From Bog-756 sp963730685 (lineage in GTDB: Bacteria > Actinomycetota > Acidimicrobiia > Acidimicrobiales > RAAP-2), in assembly GCA_963730685.1 (NCBI GenBank), contig CAVSSP010000004.1, positions 186,001 through 250,000 of the forward strand: 64,000 nt of DNA. The letters run 5' to 3'. The notes beneath the pieces are model-generated. The model saw nothing but the letters and a program-made list of their open reading frames with translations, was not told the DNA's origin and did no database searches. Position 1 is the stretch's first letter, and each line of letters starts with the position of its first letter. The position numbers and the translations under genes are program-made. Shown here piece by piece: positions 35,562 through 43,565 of the stretch.

Positions 35562-36488
35562 GTGACTCGGGTGCGGGCGGTCGACACGGGCACCACTTCC
35601 GACGTCCGGGCCGGCGACGGCGGACGGGAGGATGCCGGAAGCCTCGAACGGCGGCGGCTGGTCGAGTCGATCGGTGCCCGGCTGGGCTCGCGTCGGGAAG
35701 CCACGTGGATCGTCGAGCACGGCGGCGTCGAGCAGGCCGACGCGCTGGCGGACCGGAGGGCGGTCGGTGAACCGCTCCAGTACGTCCTCGGGCGATGGCA
35801 GTTCCGGTCCCTCGAGTTGCACGTGGACCCGAGGGTGCTGATCCCCCGCCCCGAGACCGAGCAGGTCGTCGAGGTGGCATTGGCGGAGCTGGCCCGGTCG
35901 ATGGAGGCGGAGGGACCCGAGCGCCGGTCGGACTGGGTGTGCGCCGATCTCGGGACCGGATCCGGCGCCATCGCCCTGTCCCTGGCGGTCGAGGGGGGCT
36001 CGGTGGTCCCGGGCCTCGAGGTGTGGGCCACCGACGCCTCCGCCGACGCACTGGCGGTGGCGGATCGGAACCTGGGCGAGCTGGCCCTGACCGATCCCGC
36101 TGCCGCCGGCCGGGTTCGGGTGGTCCTCGGCGACTGGTTCGCGGCGCTGCCGGACGGGATGGCCGGCCGGCTCGACCTGGTGGTGTCCAACCCCCCCTAC
36201 GTGGCCGAGTCGGAGTACCCGGCCCTCGATCCGGTGATCCGTGACTGGGAGCCCCGCTCGGCCCTGTCGGCGGGGCCCGGTACGGGCGGGGTCGGGGGCA
36301 TGGCGGCCATCGAATCCATCGTGATGGCAGCCCCCCACTGGCTGGGCCAGTCGGGAGCGGTGGTGGTCGAGATCGCGCCCTCCCAGGCCCGGGCCGCCGT
36401 GGATGCAGCCCGTCGGGCGGGATTCGGCCATGTCGGCACGGCCCCGGACCTGGCCGGGCGGGTCCGCATGCTGGTGGCCAGGCGCTGA
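35562..36488 (+). CDS. prmC: Release factor glutamine methyltransferase
   Basis: A 308-residue SAM-dependent methyltransferase that modifies the GGQ glutamine of release factors. The SAM motif DLGTGSGAIALSLAVE is near residue 127 and the substrate-binding NPPY in LVVSNPPYVAESE near 208; RPETEQVVE is also diagnostic. The N-terminus has a ~25-residue variable extension before the usual helical domain. GTG start at 35562, coupled to prfA; sua5 starts 2 bases after its stop. Confidence 0.94.
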   Translation: MTRVRAVDTGTTSDVRAGDGGREDAGSLERRRLVESIGARLGSRREATWIVEHGGVEQADALADRRAVGEPLQYVLGRWQFRSLELHVDPRVLIPRPETEQVVEVALAELARSMEAEGPERRSDWVCADLGTGSGAIALSLAVEGGSVVPGLEVWATDASADALAVADRNLGELALTDPAAAGRVRVVLGDWFAALPDGMAGRLDLVVSNPPYVAESEYPALDPVIRDWEPRSALSAGPGTGGVGGMAAIESIVMAAPHWLGQSGAVVVEIAPSQARAAVDAARRAGFGHVGTAPDLAGRVRMLVARR

Positions 36489-36490
36489 TC

Positions 36491-37144
36491 GTGGCCAACT
36501 ATGTGGACGCCGGTGATCCCCGGGCGGTCTCACTGGCAGCTGCGGCGCTTGCGCAGGGGGCGGTCGTCGCCCTCCCCACCGACACCGTCTACGGCCTGGC
36601 CGCCGACCCTTCGCTGCCGGAGGCGGTCGCCCGGCTGTTCACGCTGAAGTCGCGGCCCACCGAGGTGGCCCTGCCGGTCCTGGTCGGGAGCCGCAGCCAG
36701 GTCGACGACATCGCCGGTCCGCTCGACTCGGCGGCCCGGCATCTGGCCGACCGCTTCTGGCCTGGTCCTCTCACGCTCGTCCTCCCTCGCCGGCCCGGCT
36801 TCAAGGCGGATCTGGGCGGACCACCGGCGGCGCGCCAGACGGTGGGCGTGCGGCTGCCGGACCACCCGCTGGTGCGGGCCCTGTGTGCGGAGGTCGGGCC
36901 GATGGCGGTGACGAGCGCCAATGCCCACGGCATGCCGCCGGCCACCACGGCCGGCCAGGTGATGACCTCCTTCCGGCATGGCGAGGGTCTCACCCTGGTC
37001 ATCGACGGCGGCGTGTGCGAGGGGACGCCGTCCACGGTGGTGGAGTGTCGGGGGCCCGCCTCCCGGGGGCTACGGGCCGGTGCCATCCCCTGGGAGGAGA
37101 TCTTCCCGGGGGCGCCGGGGTCGATGGGGGGCCGTCCCCGTTGA
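36491..37144 (+). CDS. L-threonylcarbamoyladenylate synthase (Sua5/YrdC)
   Basis: A 217-residue YrdC-domain enzyme that makes threonylcarbamoyl-AMP for the t6A37 modification of ANN-reading tRNAs. Signatures are VVALPTDTVYGLAADP near residue 27, FTLKSRPTEVALPVLV near 52, FWPGPLTLVLPRR and MAVTSANAHGMPPAT near 137. It lacks the C-terminal Sua5 domain, so it is the short TsaC-like form. GTG 36491 lies 2 bases after the prmC stop; prfA-prmC-sua5 form one unit. Confidence 0.93.
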   Translation: MANYVDAGDPRAVSLAAAALAQGAVVALPTDTVYGLAADPSLPEAVARLFTLKSRPTEVALPVLVGSRSQVDDIAGPLDSAARHLADRFWPGPLTLVLPRRPGFKADLGGPPAARQTVGVRLPDHPLVRALCAEVGPMAVTSANAHGMPPATTAGQVMTSFRHGEGLTLVIDGGVCEGTPSTVVECRGPASRGLRAGAIPWEEIFPGAPGSMGGRPR

Positions 37145-37234
37145 GCCGGACCGGAGCAGCCGGGTCGTCTCCCGCCCCGCCGGGGCCGACCGGGGTTGAC
37201 GCTCATACCTCTGACAAGGGAGACTGGTGCCCTC

Positions 37235-37282
37235 ATGACGGCTGCGAACCATGCTCGCAAGGGCGTAATCATTATCGACTAG
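37235..37282 (+). CDS. Attenuator leader peptide MTAANHARKGVIIID
   Basis: A 15-residue ORF, too short for ordinary gene calling. It starts ATG 37235 with GGGAG about 12 bases upstream and ends TAG at 37280-37282. Codons 11-14 are GTA ATC ATT ATC, that is Val followed by three Ile; it has no Leu codon. The stop codon touches the first leader hairpin and a terminator follows 30 bases later. The design matches known branched-chain leader peptides such as that of ilvBNC in Corynebacterium. Confidence 0.75.
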   Translation: MTAANHARKGVIIID

Positions 37283-37312
37283 GCACAGACCGGACCCGGT
37301 ATGTGCCTCTCG

Positions 37313-37337
37313 ACCGTCCACTCGGTGGGCGGTTTTT
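37313..37337 (+). terminator. Intrinsic terminator (attenuator) before leuB
   Basis: Nine-base stem ACCGTCCAC / GTGGGCGGT (one T-G wobble), three-base loop TCG, then TTTTT. This is by far the most classical rho-independent terminator in the window; it stands about 100 bases upstream of leuB, inside the leader, so it acts as attenuator. Confidence 0.88.
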
Positions 37338-37441
37338 CAATTGGGGGCGCGGTGGTCGGGGCCACGGAGCGGAACGAGGGCCCGGTTGCTGAGTTGGTGG
37401 ACAGGACGAGTTGTGGACACGAGTAGAAGGATGTGTGAACG

Positions 37442-38461
37442 GTGAGCACGTACCGGGTTGGACTGATCGGTGGGGACGGCATCGGTCCCGAGGTCGTGGC
37501 CGAGGCCATCAAGGTGGTGGAGGCGGCCGGGGTCTCCCTCGACACCACCGACTACGACCTGGGCGCCGACCGGTACGTGCGCACCGGAGAGGTGCTTCCC
37601 GACGCCGTCCTCGCCGAGCTCCGGGGCCAGGACGCCATCCTCCTCGGAGCGGTCGGTCCGCCGGTCGGCTCCACCGACGTCCCGTCGGGCACGCTCGAGC
37701 GGGGACTGCTGCTGCGGCTCCGGTTCGATCTCGATCTCTACGTCAACATGCGTCCGTTCACCGGCGTACCGGGGGCACTGGCCCCGGACTGTGACTTCGT
37801 GGTGATCCGCGAGAACACCGAGGGGACGTACGCCGGTGAAGGCGGGTTCCTCCGGAAGGGCACCCCCTTCGAGGTGGCCACCCAGGGATCGGTGAACACC
37901 CGTCACGGCGTCGAACGGTGTGCGAGGTTTGCCTTCCGGTTGGCGGAGTCGAGGCCGAGGCGCCATCTGACCCTGGTCCACAAGACCAACGTGCTCACCT
38001 TCGCCGGCGACCTGTGGCAGCGGACCGTCGACGAGGTCTCAGCCGACCACCCGACGGTGACCCGCGACTACAACCATGTGGACGCCACCTGCATCTACCT
38101 GGTGGAGAATCCGGGACGCTACGACGTCATCGTCACCGACAACCTGTTCGGCGACATCATCACCGACCTGGCCGGCGCCGTGGCCGGTGGGATCGGATAC
38201 GCCGCCTCCGCCAACCTGAACCCGGACCGCACCGGACCCTCCCTGTTCGAACCGGTGCACGGCGCGGCACACGACATCGCGGGGACCGGCAAGGCCAACC
38301 CGGCCGCCGCCATCCGCTCGGCCGCACTCATGGTCGACTTCCTCGGTGAGTCGTCGGCCGCCGACAAGATCAGCCAGGCGGTCAACGACTTCATCGCCTC
38401 ACAACCGAACCCGACACTTTCGACCGCCGCCATCGGCGACGCCATCGCAGAAAGGCTCTGA
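37442..38461 (+). CDS. leuB: 3-isopropylmalate dehydrogenase
   Basis: A 339-residue beta-decarboxylating dehydrogenase of the short actinobacterial class. NAD and substrate motifs: GGDGIGPEVVAEA near residue 10, RENTEGTYAGEGG near 123, VHKTNVLTFAGDLW near 180, DNLFGDIITDLAGAVAGGIG near 231 and EPVHGAAHDIAGTGKANP near 265. LeuB acts in leucine synthesis and also on 3-methylmalate in the citramalate route to isoleucine, which fits the presence of cimA in the same operon. GTG 37442 with AGAAGG upstream. First gene after the attenuator; ilvE follows after 3 bases. Confidence 0.94.
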   Translation: MSTYRVGLIGGDGIGPEVVAEAIKVVEAAGVSLDTTDYDLGADRYVRTGEVLPDAVLAELRGQDAILLGAVGPPVGSTDVPSGTLERGLLLRLRFDLDLYVNMRPFTGVPGALAPDCDFVVIRENTEGTYAGEGGFLRKGTPFEVATQGSVNTRHGVERCARFAFRLAESRPRRHLTLVHKTNVLTFAGDLWQRTVDEVSADHPTVTRDYNHVDATCIYLVENPGRYDVIVTDNLFGDIITDLAGAVAGGIGYAASANLNPDRTGPSLFEPVHGAAHDIAGTGKANPAAAIRSAALMVDFLGESSAADKISQAVNDFIASQPNPTLSTAAIGDAIAERL

Positions 38462-38464
38462 GCC

Positions 38465-39394
38465 ATGCCCTTGACCCCTACCGAGAAGATCTGGATGGAC
38501 GGGAAGCTCGTCGACTGGGCCGACGCCACCGTGCACGTGCTCACCCACACCATGCACTACGGGTCGGGCGTGTTCGAAGGCATCCGCGCCTACCCGACAC
38601 AGCGGGGGGTGGCTGTCTTTCGCCTCCGCGACCACATCGAGCGGCTCTTCCAGTCGGCCAAGGTGTTCATGATCGACGTCCCCTTCTCCGTGGACGACCT
38701 GGTGGACGCCAGTCGCACCGTGGTCCGGGTCAACGGCCTCGACGAGGGTTGCTACCTGAGGCCACTGGTCTACCTGGGTTACGGCGAGATGGGCCTCAAC
38801 CCACTGCCGTGCCCGGTCAACGTGTCCATCGCCGCCTGGCCGTGGGGCACGTACCTGGGCGACGAGGGGGTGGAGAACGGCGTCTCGATGAAGATCAGTT
38901 CGTGGCGCCGTCACGATCCCAATGCCGTCCCGACGGCCGCCAAGGGGACCGGAATGTACGTCAACTCGTCGCTGGCCAAGGTGGAGGCCATCAAGGCGGG
39001 CTACGACGAGGCCATCCTCTTGGCCCCCGACGGAAATGTGAGCGAATGTACGGGCGAGAACATCTTCATCGTTCGCAAGGGCCGCCTCATCACGCCGCCC
39101 ACCTCCGACTCGGGCGCCCTGGAGGGGATCACCCAGCAGTCGGTGGAGACCATCGCCCGCGACCTCGGCTACGGGGTTTCCTACGAGCAGATCATCCGGA
39201 CGGACCTCTACACCGCGGACGAGGCCTTCCTGACCGGCACCGCCGCCGAGGTGGTGCCCATCCGGGCCATCGACGACCGACAGGTGGGCGACGGCCGACC
39301 CGGCCCCATCACCCAGAAGCTCCAGCAGACCTACTTCGCCGCCGTGCGCGGCGAGGTGGACCAGTACAAGGACTGGCTGGACTATGTCGAATGA
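38465..39394 (+). CDS. ilvE: Branched-chain amino-acid aminotransferase
   Basis: A 309-residue fold-IV PLP aminotransferase for the last step of Ile, Val and Leu synthesis. MHYGSGVFEGIRAYPT is near residue 31, the PLP lysine is in YVNSSLAKVEAIKAGYDEAI near 167, then NVSECTGENIFIVRKG and FLTGTAAEVVPI. The length matches the family. It lies between leuB and cimA, overlapping the latter by 11 bases. Confidence 0.94.
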   Translation: MPLTPTEKIWMDGKLVDWADATVHVLTHTMHYGSGVFEGIRAYPTQRGVAVFRLRDHIERLFQSAKVFMIDVPFSVDDLVDASRTVVRVNGLDEGCYLRPLVYLGYGEMGLNPLPCPVNVSIAAWPWGTYLGDEGVENGVSMKISSWRRHDPNAVPTAAKGTGMYVNSSLAKVEAIKAGYDEAILLAPDGNVSECTGENIFIVRKGRLITPPTSDSGALEGITQQSVETIARDLGYGVSYEQIIRTDLYTADEAFLTGTAAEVVPIRAIDDRQVGDGRPGPITQKLQQTYFAAVRGEVDQYKDWLDYVE

Positions 39395-41198
39395 CGGTCC
39401 CACCCTCAACGACGGGCCGGCCGCCGGCGGGACGACCCGCAGCGCCGGGCACGCCCACTCCCATGGGAGAGGTGCGACCCACACCCATCCGCTGACTCCC
39501 GGTCAGCGCGCCCACGCCCAGGGCAGTGGCATCGGTGGGGTACCGGTGTCTGCCGGGCACGACTTCGACCTTCCGGCACTCCCCGATGCGGTCGATGTGT
39601 TCGACACCACGTTGCGCGACGGCTCCCAGCAGGAGGGCCTGTCGCTCACCGTCGACGACAAGCTGCGGGTCGCCGAGCAACTCGACCACCTCGGCGTGAC
39701 GTTCATCGAGGGCGGATGGCCCGGCGCCAATCCCAAGGACGAGGAGTTCTTCGCCCGTGCCCCGTCCGAGCTCTCCTTGTCCAGGGCCACGCTGGTGGCG
39801 TTCGGATCGACCCGCCGGGCCGGGGTGAAGGCGGAGGAAGATTCCACCCTGCGCCAGCTGGTCGATGCCCAGACCGAGGCCGTCTGCATCGTGGCCAAAT
39901 CGTCAGAGGTGCATGTGGTCGACGCCCTCCGCACGACCCTGGACGAGGCGGTGGCCATGGTGGCCGACTCGGTCGAGTTCCTGCGGGCGAACGACCTCAG
40001 GGTGTTCCTCGACGCGGAGCACTTCTTCGACGGCTACAAGGCCAATCCCGAGTTCTCCCTGCGGATACTCCGCGCCGCCGAGGAGGCAGGGGCCGAGACC
40101 CTCGTGCTGTGCGACACCAACGGGGGCGCGCTGCCCTTCGAAGTCGAGCGCGTCGTCGCCCAGGTGCGCGACCGTTACGAGACCCAGGTCGGCGTGCACT
40201 TCCACAACGACAGCGGATGCGCAGTGGCCAACGCCCTGGCCGCGGTGGGCAAGGGGGCCACCCACGTCCAGGGCTGCATCAACGGCTACGGGGAACGTGC
40301 CGGCAACACCGACCTGTCGGCAGCCATCCCCGACCTGGCCCTCAAACTACGGGTCGCCACCATCCCGCGGGAGCGCCTCGAGCTGTTGACGCCGGTGTCA
40401 CACCACATCGCCGAGCTGGTGAACATCGCCCCCGACCCCCAGCAGCCGTTCGTGGGCGCCTCGGTCTTCGCCCACAAGGCGGGACTCCACACCTCGGCCA
40501 TCGCCCGGCGGTCCGACGCCTACGAACACATCGCTCCGGAGTTGGTGGGCAACGGAACCCGCTTCGTCGTGTCGGAGATGGCGGGTAGGTCGACCCTGTC
40601 GCTGAAGGCGGCGGAGCTGGGGCTCGAGCTCGACTCGCAGGCCATGGCCTCGGTGTTGGACTCGCTCAAGCGGCTGGAGTACGAGGGCTACCACTTCGAA
40701 GTGGCGGACGGATCCCTCGAGCTGCTGTTGCGGCACGCCACCGGCTGGGAGCAGGAGTTCTTCGAGCTCGAGTCCTACCGGGTCATCGCCGACCACACCC
40801 AGGGTCTCTCCACCGAGGCCACGGTGAAGGTGCTGGTCGGAGAGGAGCGGATCGTGGCCACGGCCGAGGGAAACGGTCCGGTCAATGCGCTCGACGGTGC
40901 GGTTCGTGGCGCGATCGGGGCCCACTACCCGGCCCTGGCCGGCGTCCACCTGGTCGACTACCGGGTGCGCGTGCTGGATTCGGCCAGGGGGACCGGCTCG
41001 GTCACCAGGGTCCTCATCGATTCGACCGACGGCGACCGGACCTGGACCACCATCGGAGTTTCGGAGAACATCATCGCCGCCTCCTGGCAGGCCCTCTCCG
41101 ACTCCATCGTCTACGGTCTGCTCCACGCGGCCCCGGCCGCCGGCGCGTCGCCGGAGCCCCCGGTGACGAACCGCCGACCATCAGGAGCACCACGTTGA
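39384..41198 (+). CDS. cimA: Citramalate synthase
   Basis: A 604-residue DRE-TIM metallolyase making (R)-citramalate from pyruvate and acetyl-CoA, the first step of the threonine-independent isoleucine route. The DRE motif is in VFDTTLRDGSQQEGLS near residue 72, the metal histidines in GVHFHNDSGCAVANALAA near 271, and GCINGYGERAGN near 300. The C-terminal ~100 residues form the LeuA-type allosteric domain. CimA and 2-isopropylmalate synthase are close; length, the GSQQEG variant and the fit with leuB/ilvE favour citramalate synthase of the CimA (TIGR00977) type. The N-terminal ~55 residues are a His-rich extension (HAHSHGRGATHTH) and may be partly untranslated. ATG 39384 overlaps ilvE. Confidence 0.9.
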   Translation: MSNDGPTLNDGPAAGGTTRSAGHAHSHGRGATHTHPLTPGQRAHAQGSGIGGVPVSAGHDFDLPALPDAVDVFDTTLRDGSQQEGLSLTVDDKLRVAEQLDHLGVTFIEGGWPGANPKDEEFFARAPSELSLSRATLVAFGSTRRAGVKAEEDSTLRQLVDAQTEAVCIVAKSSEVHVVDALRTTLDEAVAMVADSVEFLRANDLRVFLDAEHFFDGYKANPEFSLRILRAAEEAGAETLVLCDTNGGALPFEVERVVAQVRDRYETQVGVHFHNDSGCAVANALAAVGKGATHVQGCINGYGERAGNTDLSAAIPDLALKLRVATIPRERLELLTPVSHHIAELVNIAPDPQQPFVGASVFAHKAGLHTSAIARRSDAYEHIAPELVGNGTRFVVSEMAGRSTLSLKAAELGLELDSQAMASVLDSLKRLEYEGYHFEVADGSLELLLRHATGWEQEFFELESYRVIADHTQGLSTEATVKVLVGEERIVATAEGNGPVNALDGAVRGAIGAHYPALAGVHLVDYRVRVLDSARGTGSVTRVLIDSTDGDRTWTTIGVSENIIAASWQALSDSIVYGLLHAAPAAGASPEPPVTNRRPSGAPR

Positions 41199-41716
41199 CC
41201 CAACCCAGTTTCGTCCCCATCGTCGAAGCCGACCAGGTCCGGCCGACCTACCGCCTGCAGGTTCCGGGCATCTGGACCCAGTCGCGGCCCTCGGAACTGC
41301 GGGGCACCTCCCAACCCCCCGGACGGCAGTTCGGGAACCCGGGCCCAGATCAGGGGTTCGCGCTCAAGCTGGCCCGGAGGTTCGAGGACCGACTGGAGCT
41401 GGTGGCGGGGGAGACGGCCGAGGACGCCACCGCCGGTTGCACGGCAGTGGCCCTTCGGCGCTGCGCCCGGTTCGGTCGGGCGCCAGCCATCTACGACCTC
41501 ACGTTCGCGTTCACCCTGTGGGGTTTCCTCGGGGACGCCCCCACCGACCTCGTCGAGGCCAGGGGGCCGCTCTTCCGGTCCGCATCCCACCACTACCTGG
41601 CTCAGCGAGCCATCGCCGACTCCGTCCTGGAAGAGACGCTCCGGCTGACGCCGGAGGCTGTCGCCGGCCGCATCGATCAGTGGCGGGATCTGGTCGTACT
41701 CCCCGAGGTCGACTGA
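41195..41716 (+). CDS. Conserved hypothetical protein, fourth gene of the cimA operon
   Basis: A 173-residue soluble protein I do not recognise. It has no signal peptide or membrane segment. Features include VRPTYRLQVPGIWTQSRPSE near the N-terminus, a Gly/Pro-rich stretch at ~37-52, FEDRLELVAGET and the conserved-looking FTLWGFLGDAPTDLVEAR and HYLAQRAIADSVLEET. The TTG start overlaps the cimA stop (TTGA) and is preceded eight bases upstream by AGGAG, so translation is coupled and the start is well supported. Its place behind leuB-ilvE-cimA suggests a link to branched-chain metabolism, but nothing in the sequence gives a function. Confidence 0.75.
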   Translation: MTQPSFVPIVEADQVRPTYRLQVPGIWTQSRPSELRGTSQPPGRQFGNPGPDQGFALKLARRFEDRLELVAGETAEDATAGCTAVALRRCARFGRAPAIYDLTFAFTLWGFLGDAPTDLVEARGPLFRSASHHYLAQRAIADSVLEETLRLTPEAVAGRIDQWRDLVVLPEVD

Positions 41717-41750
41717 CACACCCCTGTGCGCGTGGCCGGCAGTCCGCCGG

Positions 41751-42137
41751 TCAGGTGCCCCGGCGCCATCTGCGGCGGTTGGAAGGCCCGGTACCGGCAC
41801 CGACCGGTGCTCCGCCCCGAGCGCCGGTACTGCCCCGAGCGGCCTGTGGTCCCTCGTCGTCGAAGCCGTTCACCGTCACGTTGTCGGCCAGGTGGGAACC
41901 CTGGAGCGCCTTTTGGAACAGGTCGGGGAACTGGGGACCGATGTGCTCGTCGTCTGCATTCCCCTGCCACCGGGATGCCTGGGAGCCCTCGGCAGCCTCC
42001 GACCCGGCCGGCCTCACCGGCGTGTCGACCGGCGACTGCATCCGTGAACCCTCCCTCACAGACGGGTGGAGCTCGGGCGGATACCAGTTCCCGTCACTCG
42101 CGATCCACCAGCCTGGCCCCTCGGGTTTGTCACTCAT
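41751..42137 (-). CDS. Small protein with GWW-type (DUF2510-like) motif
   Basis: A 128-residue hydrophilic protein. The N-terminus has PGWWIASDGNWYPPELHP (residues ~8-25), like the short Trp-rich DUF2510 motif that in actinobacteria often sits at the N-terminus of membrane or secreted proteins. The remainder is polar and low-complexity, ending in a very basic tail (SNRRRWRRGT). No membrane helix is present. It converges on the cimA operon. An AT-rich stretch (42155-42180) upstream could hold its promoter. Function unknown. Confidence 0.6.
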   Translation of the reverse strand: MSDKPEGPGWWIASDGNWYPPELHPSVREGSRMQSPVDTPVRPAGSEAAEGSQASRWQGNADDEHIGPQFPDLFQKALQGSHLADNVTVNGFDDEGPQAARGSTGARGGAPVGAGTGPSNRRRWRRGT

Positions 42138-42346
42138 CGGGTTGCCTCCACCACTCTATGCGTTATTGATTATTGAATCGTAGCCCCGGATATGGCCGAT
42201 ACACCAGTGGATTGTCGGCAGGTTCGGTGTCCGCCTTGAGGTGGGAGACCAGGTCAGCGATGGGAACCCGGTCCCGACGGCCCGACGGTGGGCTCGAGGC
42301 CCCGGTGGGCCCGTCCGGGCCACTGGCTACCGGTGGGTAACTTGGG

Positions 42347-43501
42347 ATGATGGAGACTGCCGCATTCGCCCTGGAGGACACCCACCGACAGTTTCGCGAC
42401 ACGCTCCGGAGGTTCGCCGAGGAGCGCATCGCCCCCCATGCCGCAGAGGCCGACCGCGAGTCGTCGTATCCCCGCCAGTCGTTCGACGCCTGCGTGGAGC
42501 TCGAGCTGCCGTCACTGGGCGTGCCCGTGGCGTACGGCGGTGCCGGGGCCGACATGATCACGCAGGCGATCATGGCCGAGGAGGTCGCCCGGGTGTGCGC
42601 ATCCACCTCGGTGACGCTGCTGATCTCCAAGCTCGGCATGCTCCCGGTCATGAACTGGGGATCCGAGGAGCTGAAGCGTCGGTACCTGCCCCCCGTGGCC
42701 TCCGGCGAGTGCCAGGCCAGCTACTGCCTGTCCGAAGCCGACGCCGGCAGCGACGTGGCCTCCATGCGAACGAGGGCCGTGCGGGACGGCGGCGACTACC
42801 TCTTGACGGGGAACAAGCACTGGATCACCAACGCCGGGGTCTCGGACACGTACACGGTCTTTGCCGTCACCGATCCCTCCGCCGGGCGGAGGGGGATCAG
42901 CTGCTTCGTCGTCGAGGCCGACTGGGGTGTCGAGGTGGCGGCTCACGAGGACAAGATGGGGCTGCGCGGCAGCCCGACCGCGGCGGTCTCGTTCGACGAG
43001 GTCAGGGTGCCGGCCGCCAACCGGATCGGGGACGAGGGGATGGGATTCACCATCGCCATGCATACGCTCGACCGGAGTCGACCCACCATCGGCGCCCAGG
43101 CTGTCGGCATCGCCCAGGGGGCCATCGACGAGGCGGCTCGGTACATGGGGGAGCGGACCGCGTTCGGCCGGCCCATCGCCGATCTCCAGGGCCTCCGGTT
43201 CATGATCGCCGACATGGCCATGCGCACCGAAGCGGCGCGGTCGCTCGTCTACCGGGCCTGCTCGCTGGTGGACGGCGGCGACCCCGAAGGTGAGCTCCCC
43301 ATGGTCGGTGCCATGGCGAAGTGCTTCGCATCGGATACGGCCATGTCGGTGACCACCGACGCCGTTCAGCTGCTGGGGGGCTACGGCTATACGAAGGACT
43401 TCCCCGTGGAGCGGTTCATGCGCGATGCCAAGATCACCCAGATCTATGAGGGCACCAACCAGATCCAGCGGGTGGTGATCGCCAAGAAGCTGCTCGGCTA
43501 G
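42347..43501 (+). CDS. Acyl-CoA dehydrogenase
   Basis: A 384-residue FAD enzyme of the acyl-CoA dehydrogenase family, first oxidation step of fatty or branched acyl-CoA breakdown. Signatures: CLSEADAGSDVASM near residue 130, GNKHWITNAG near 158, AFGRPIADLQGLRFMIADM near 270 and the C-terminal QLLGGYGYTKDFPVERFMRDAKI with catalytic Glu in IYEGTNQIQR near 368. It resembles short-chain/isobutyryl or butyryl types. Electrons would go to the EtfAB pair seen at 3.9-5.6 kb. It stands alone; start at ATG 42347 or 42350. Confidence 0.93.
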   Translation: MMETAAFALEDTHRQFRDTLRRFAEERIAPHAAEADRESSYPRQSFDACVELELPSLGVPVAYGGAGADMITQAIMAEEVARVCASTSVTLLISKLGMLPVMNWGSEELKRRYLPPVASGECQASYCLSEADAGSDVASMRTRAVRDGGDYLLTGNKHWITNAGVSDTYTVFAVTDPSAGRRGISCFVVEADWGVEVAAHEDKMGLRGSPTAAVSFDEVRVPAANRIGDEGMGFTIAMHTLDRSRPTIGAQAVGIAQGAIDEAARYMGERTAFGRPIADLQGLRFMIADMAMRTEAARSLVYRACSLVDGGDPEGELPMVGAMAKCFASDTAMSVTTDAVQLLGGYGYTKDFPVERFMRDAKITQIYEGTNQIQRVVIAKKLLG

Positions 43502-43565
43502 CTGACCAAGCCCAGGTCAGCGTCTGGGTCCCCCCGTCGTCGATCGCCACCCGACCGCGAGACGA

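Larger units (their letters stand above)
37196..37341 (+). promoter_or_regulatory. Isoleucine-type transcription attenuator of leuB-ilvE-cimA
   Basis: The leader between sua5 and leuB holds, in order: TTGACG (37196-37201) as a possible -35, a 15-codon leader ORF with Val-Ile-Ile-Ile (37235-37282), a hairpin starting at its stop codon (GGCACA 37282-37287 with TGTGCC 37302-37307, inner ACCG/CGGT), and an intrinsic terminator (37313-37337). The segment GGACCCGGT (37292-37300) can instead pair with ACCGTCC (37313-37319) with a 2-base bulge, an antiterminator. A ribosome stalled at the Ile codons would cover the 5' strand of the first hairpin and favour the antiterminator, so low isoleucyl-tRNA would allow leuB transcription. 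The -10 is not clear. Confidence 0.8.
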
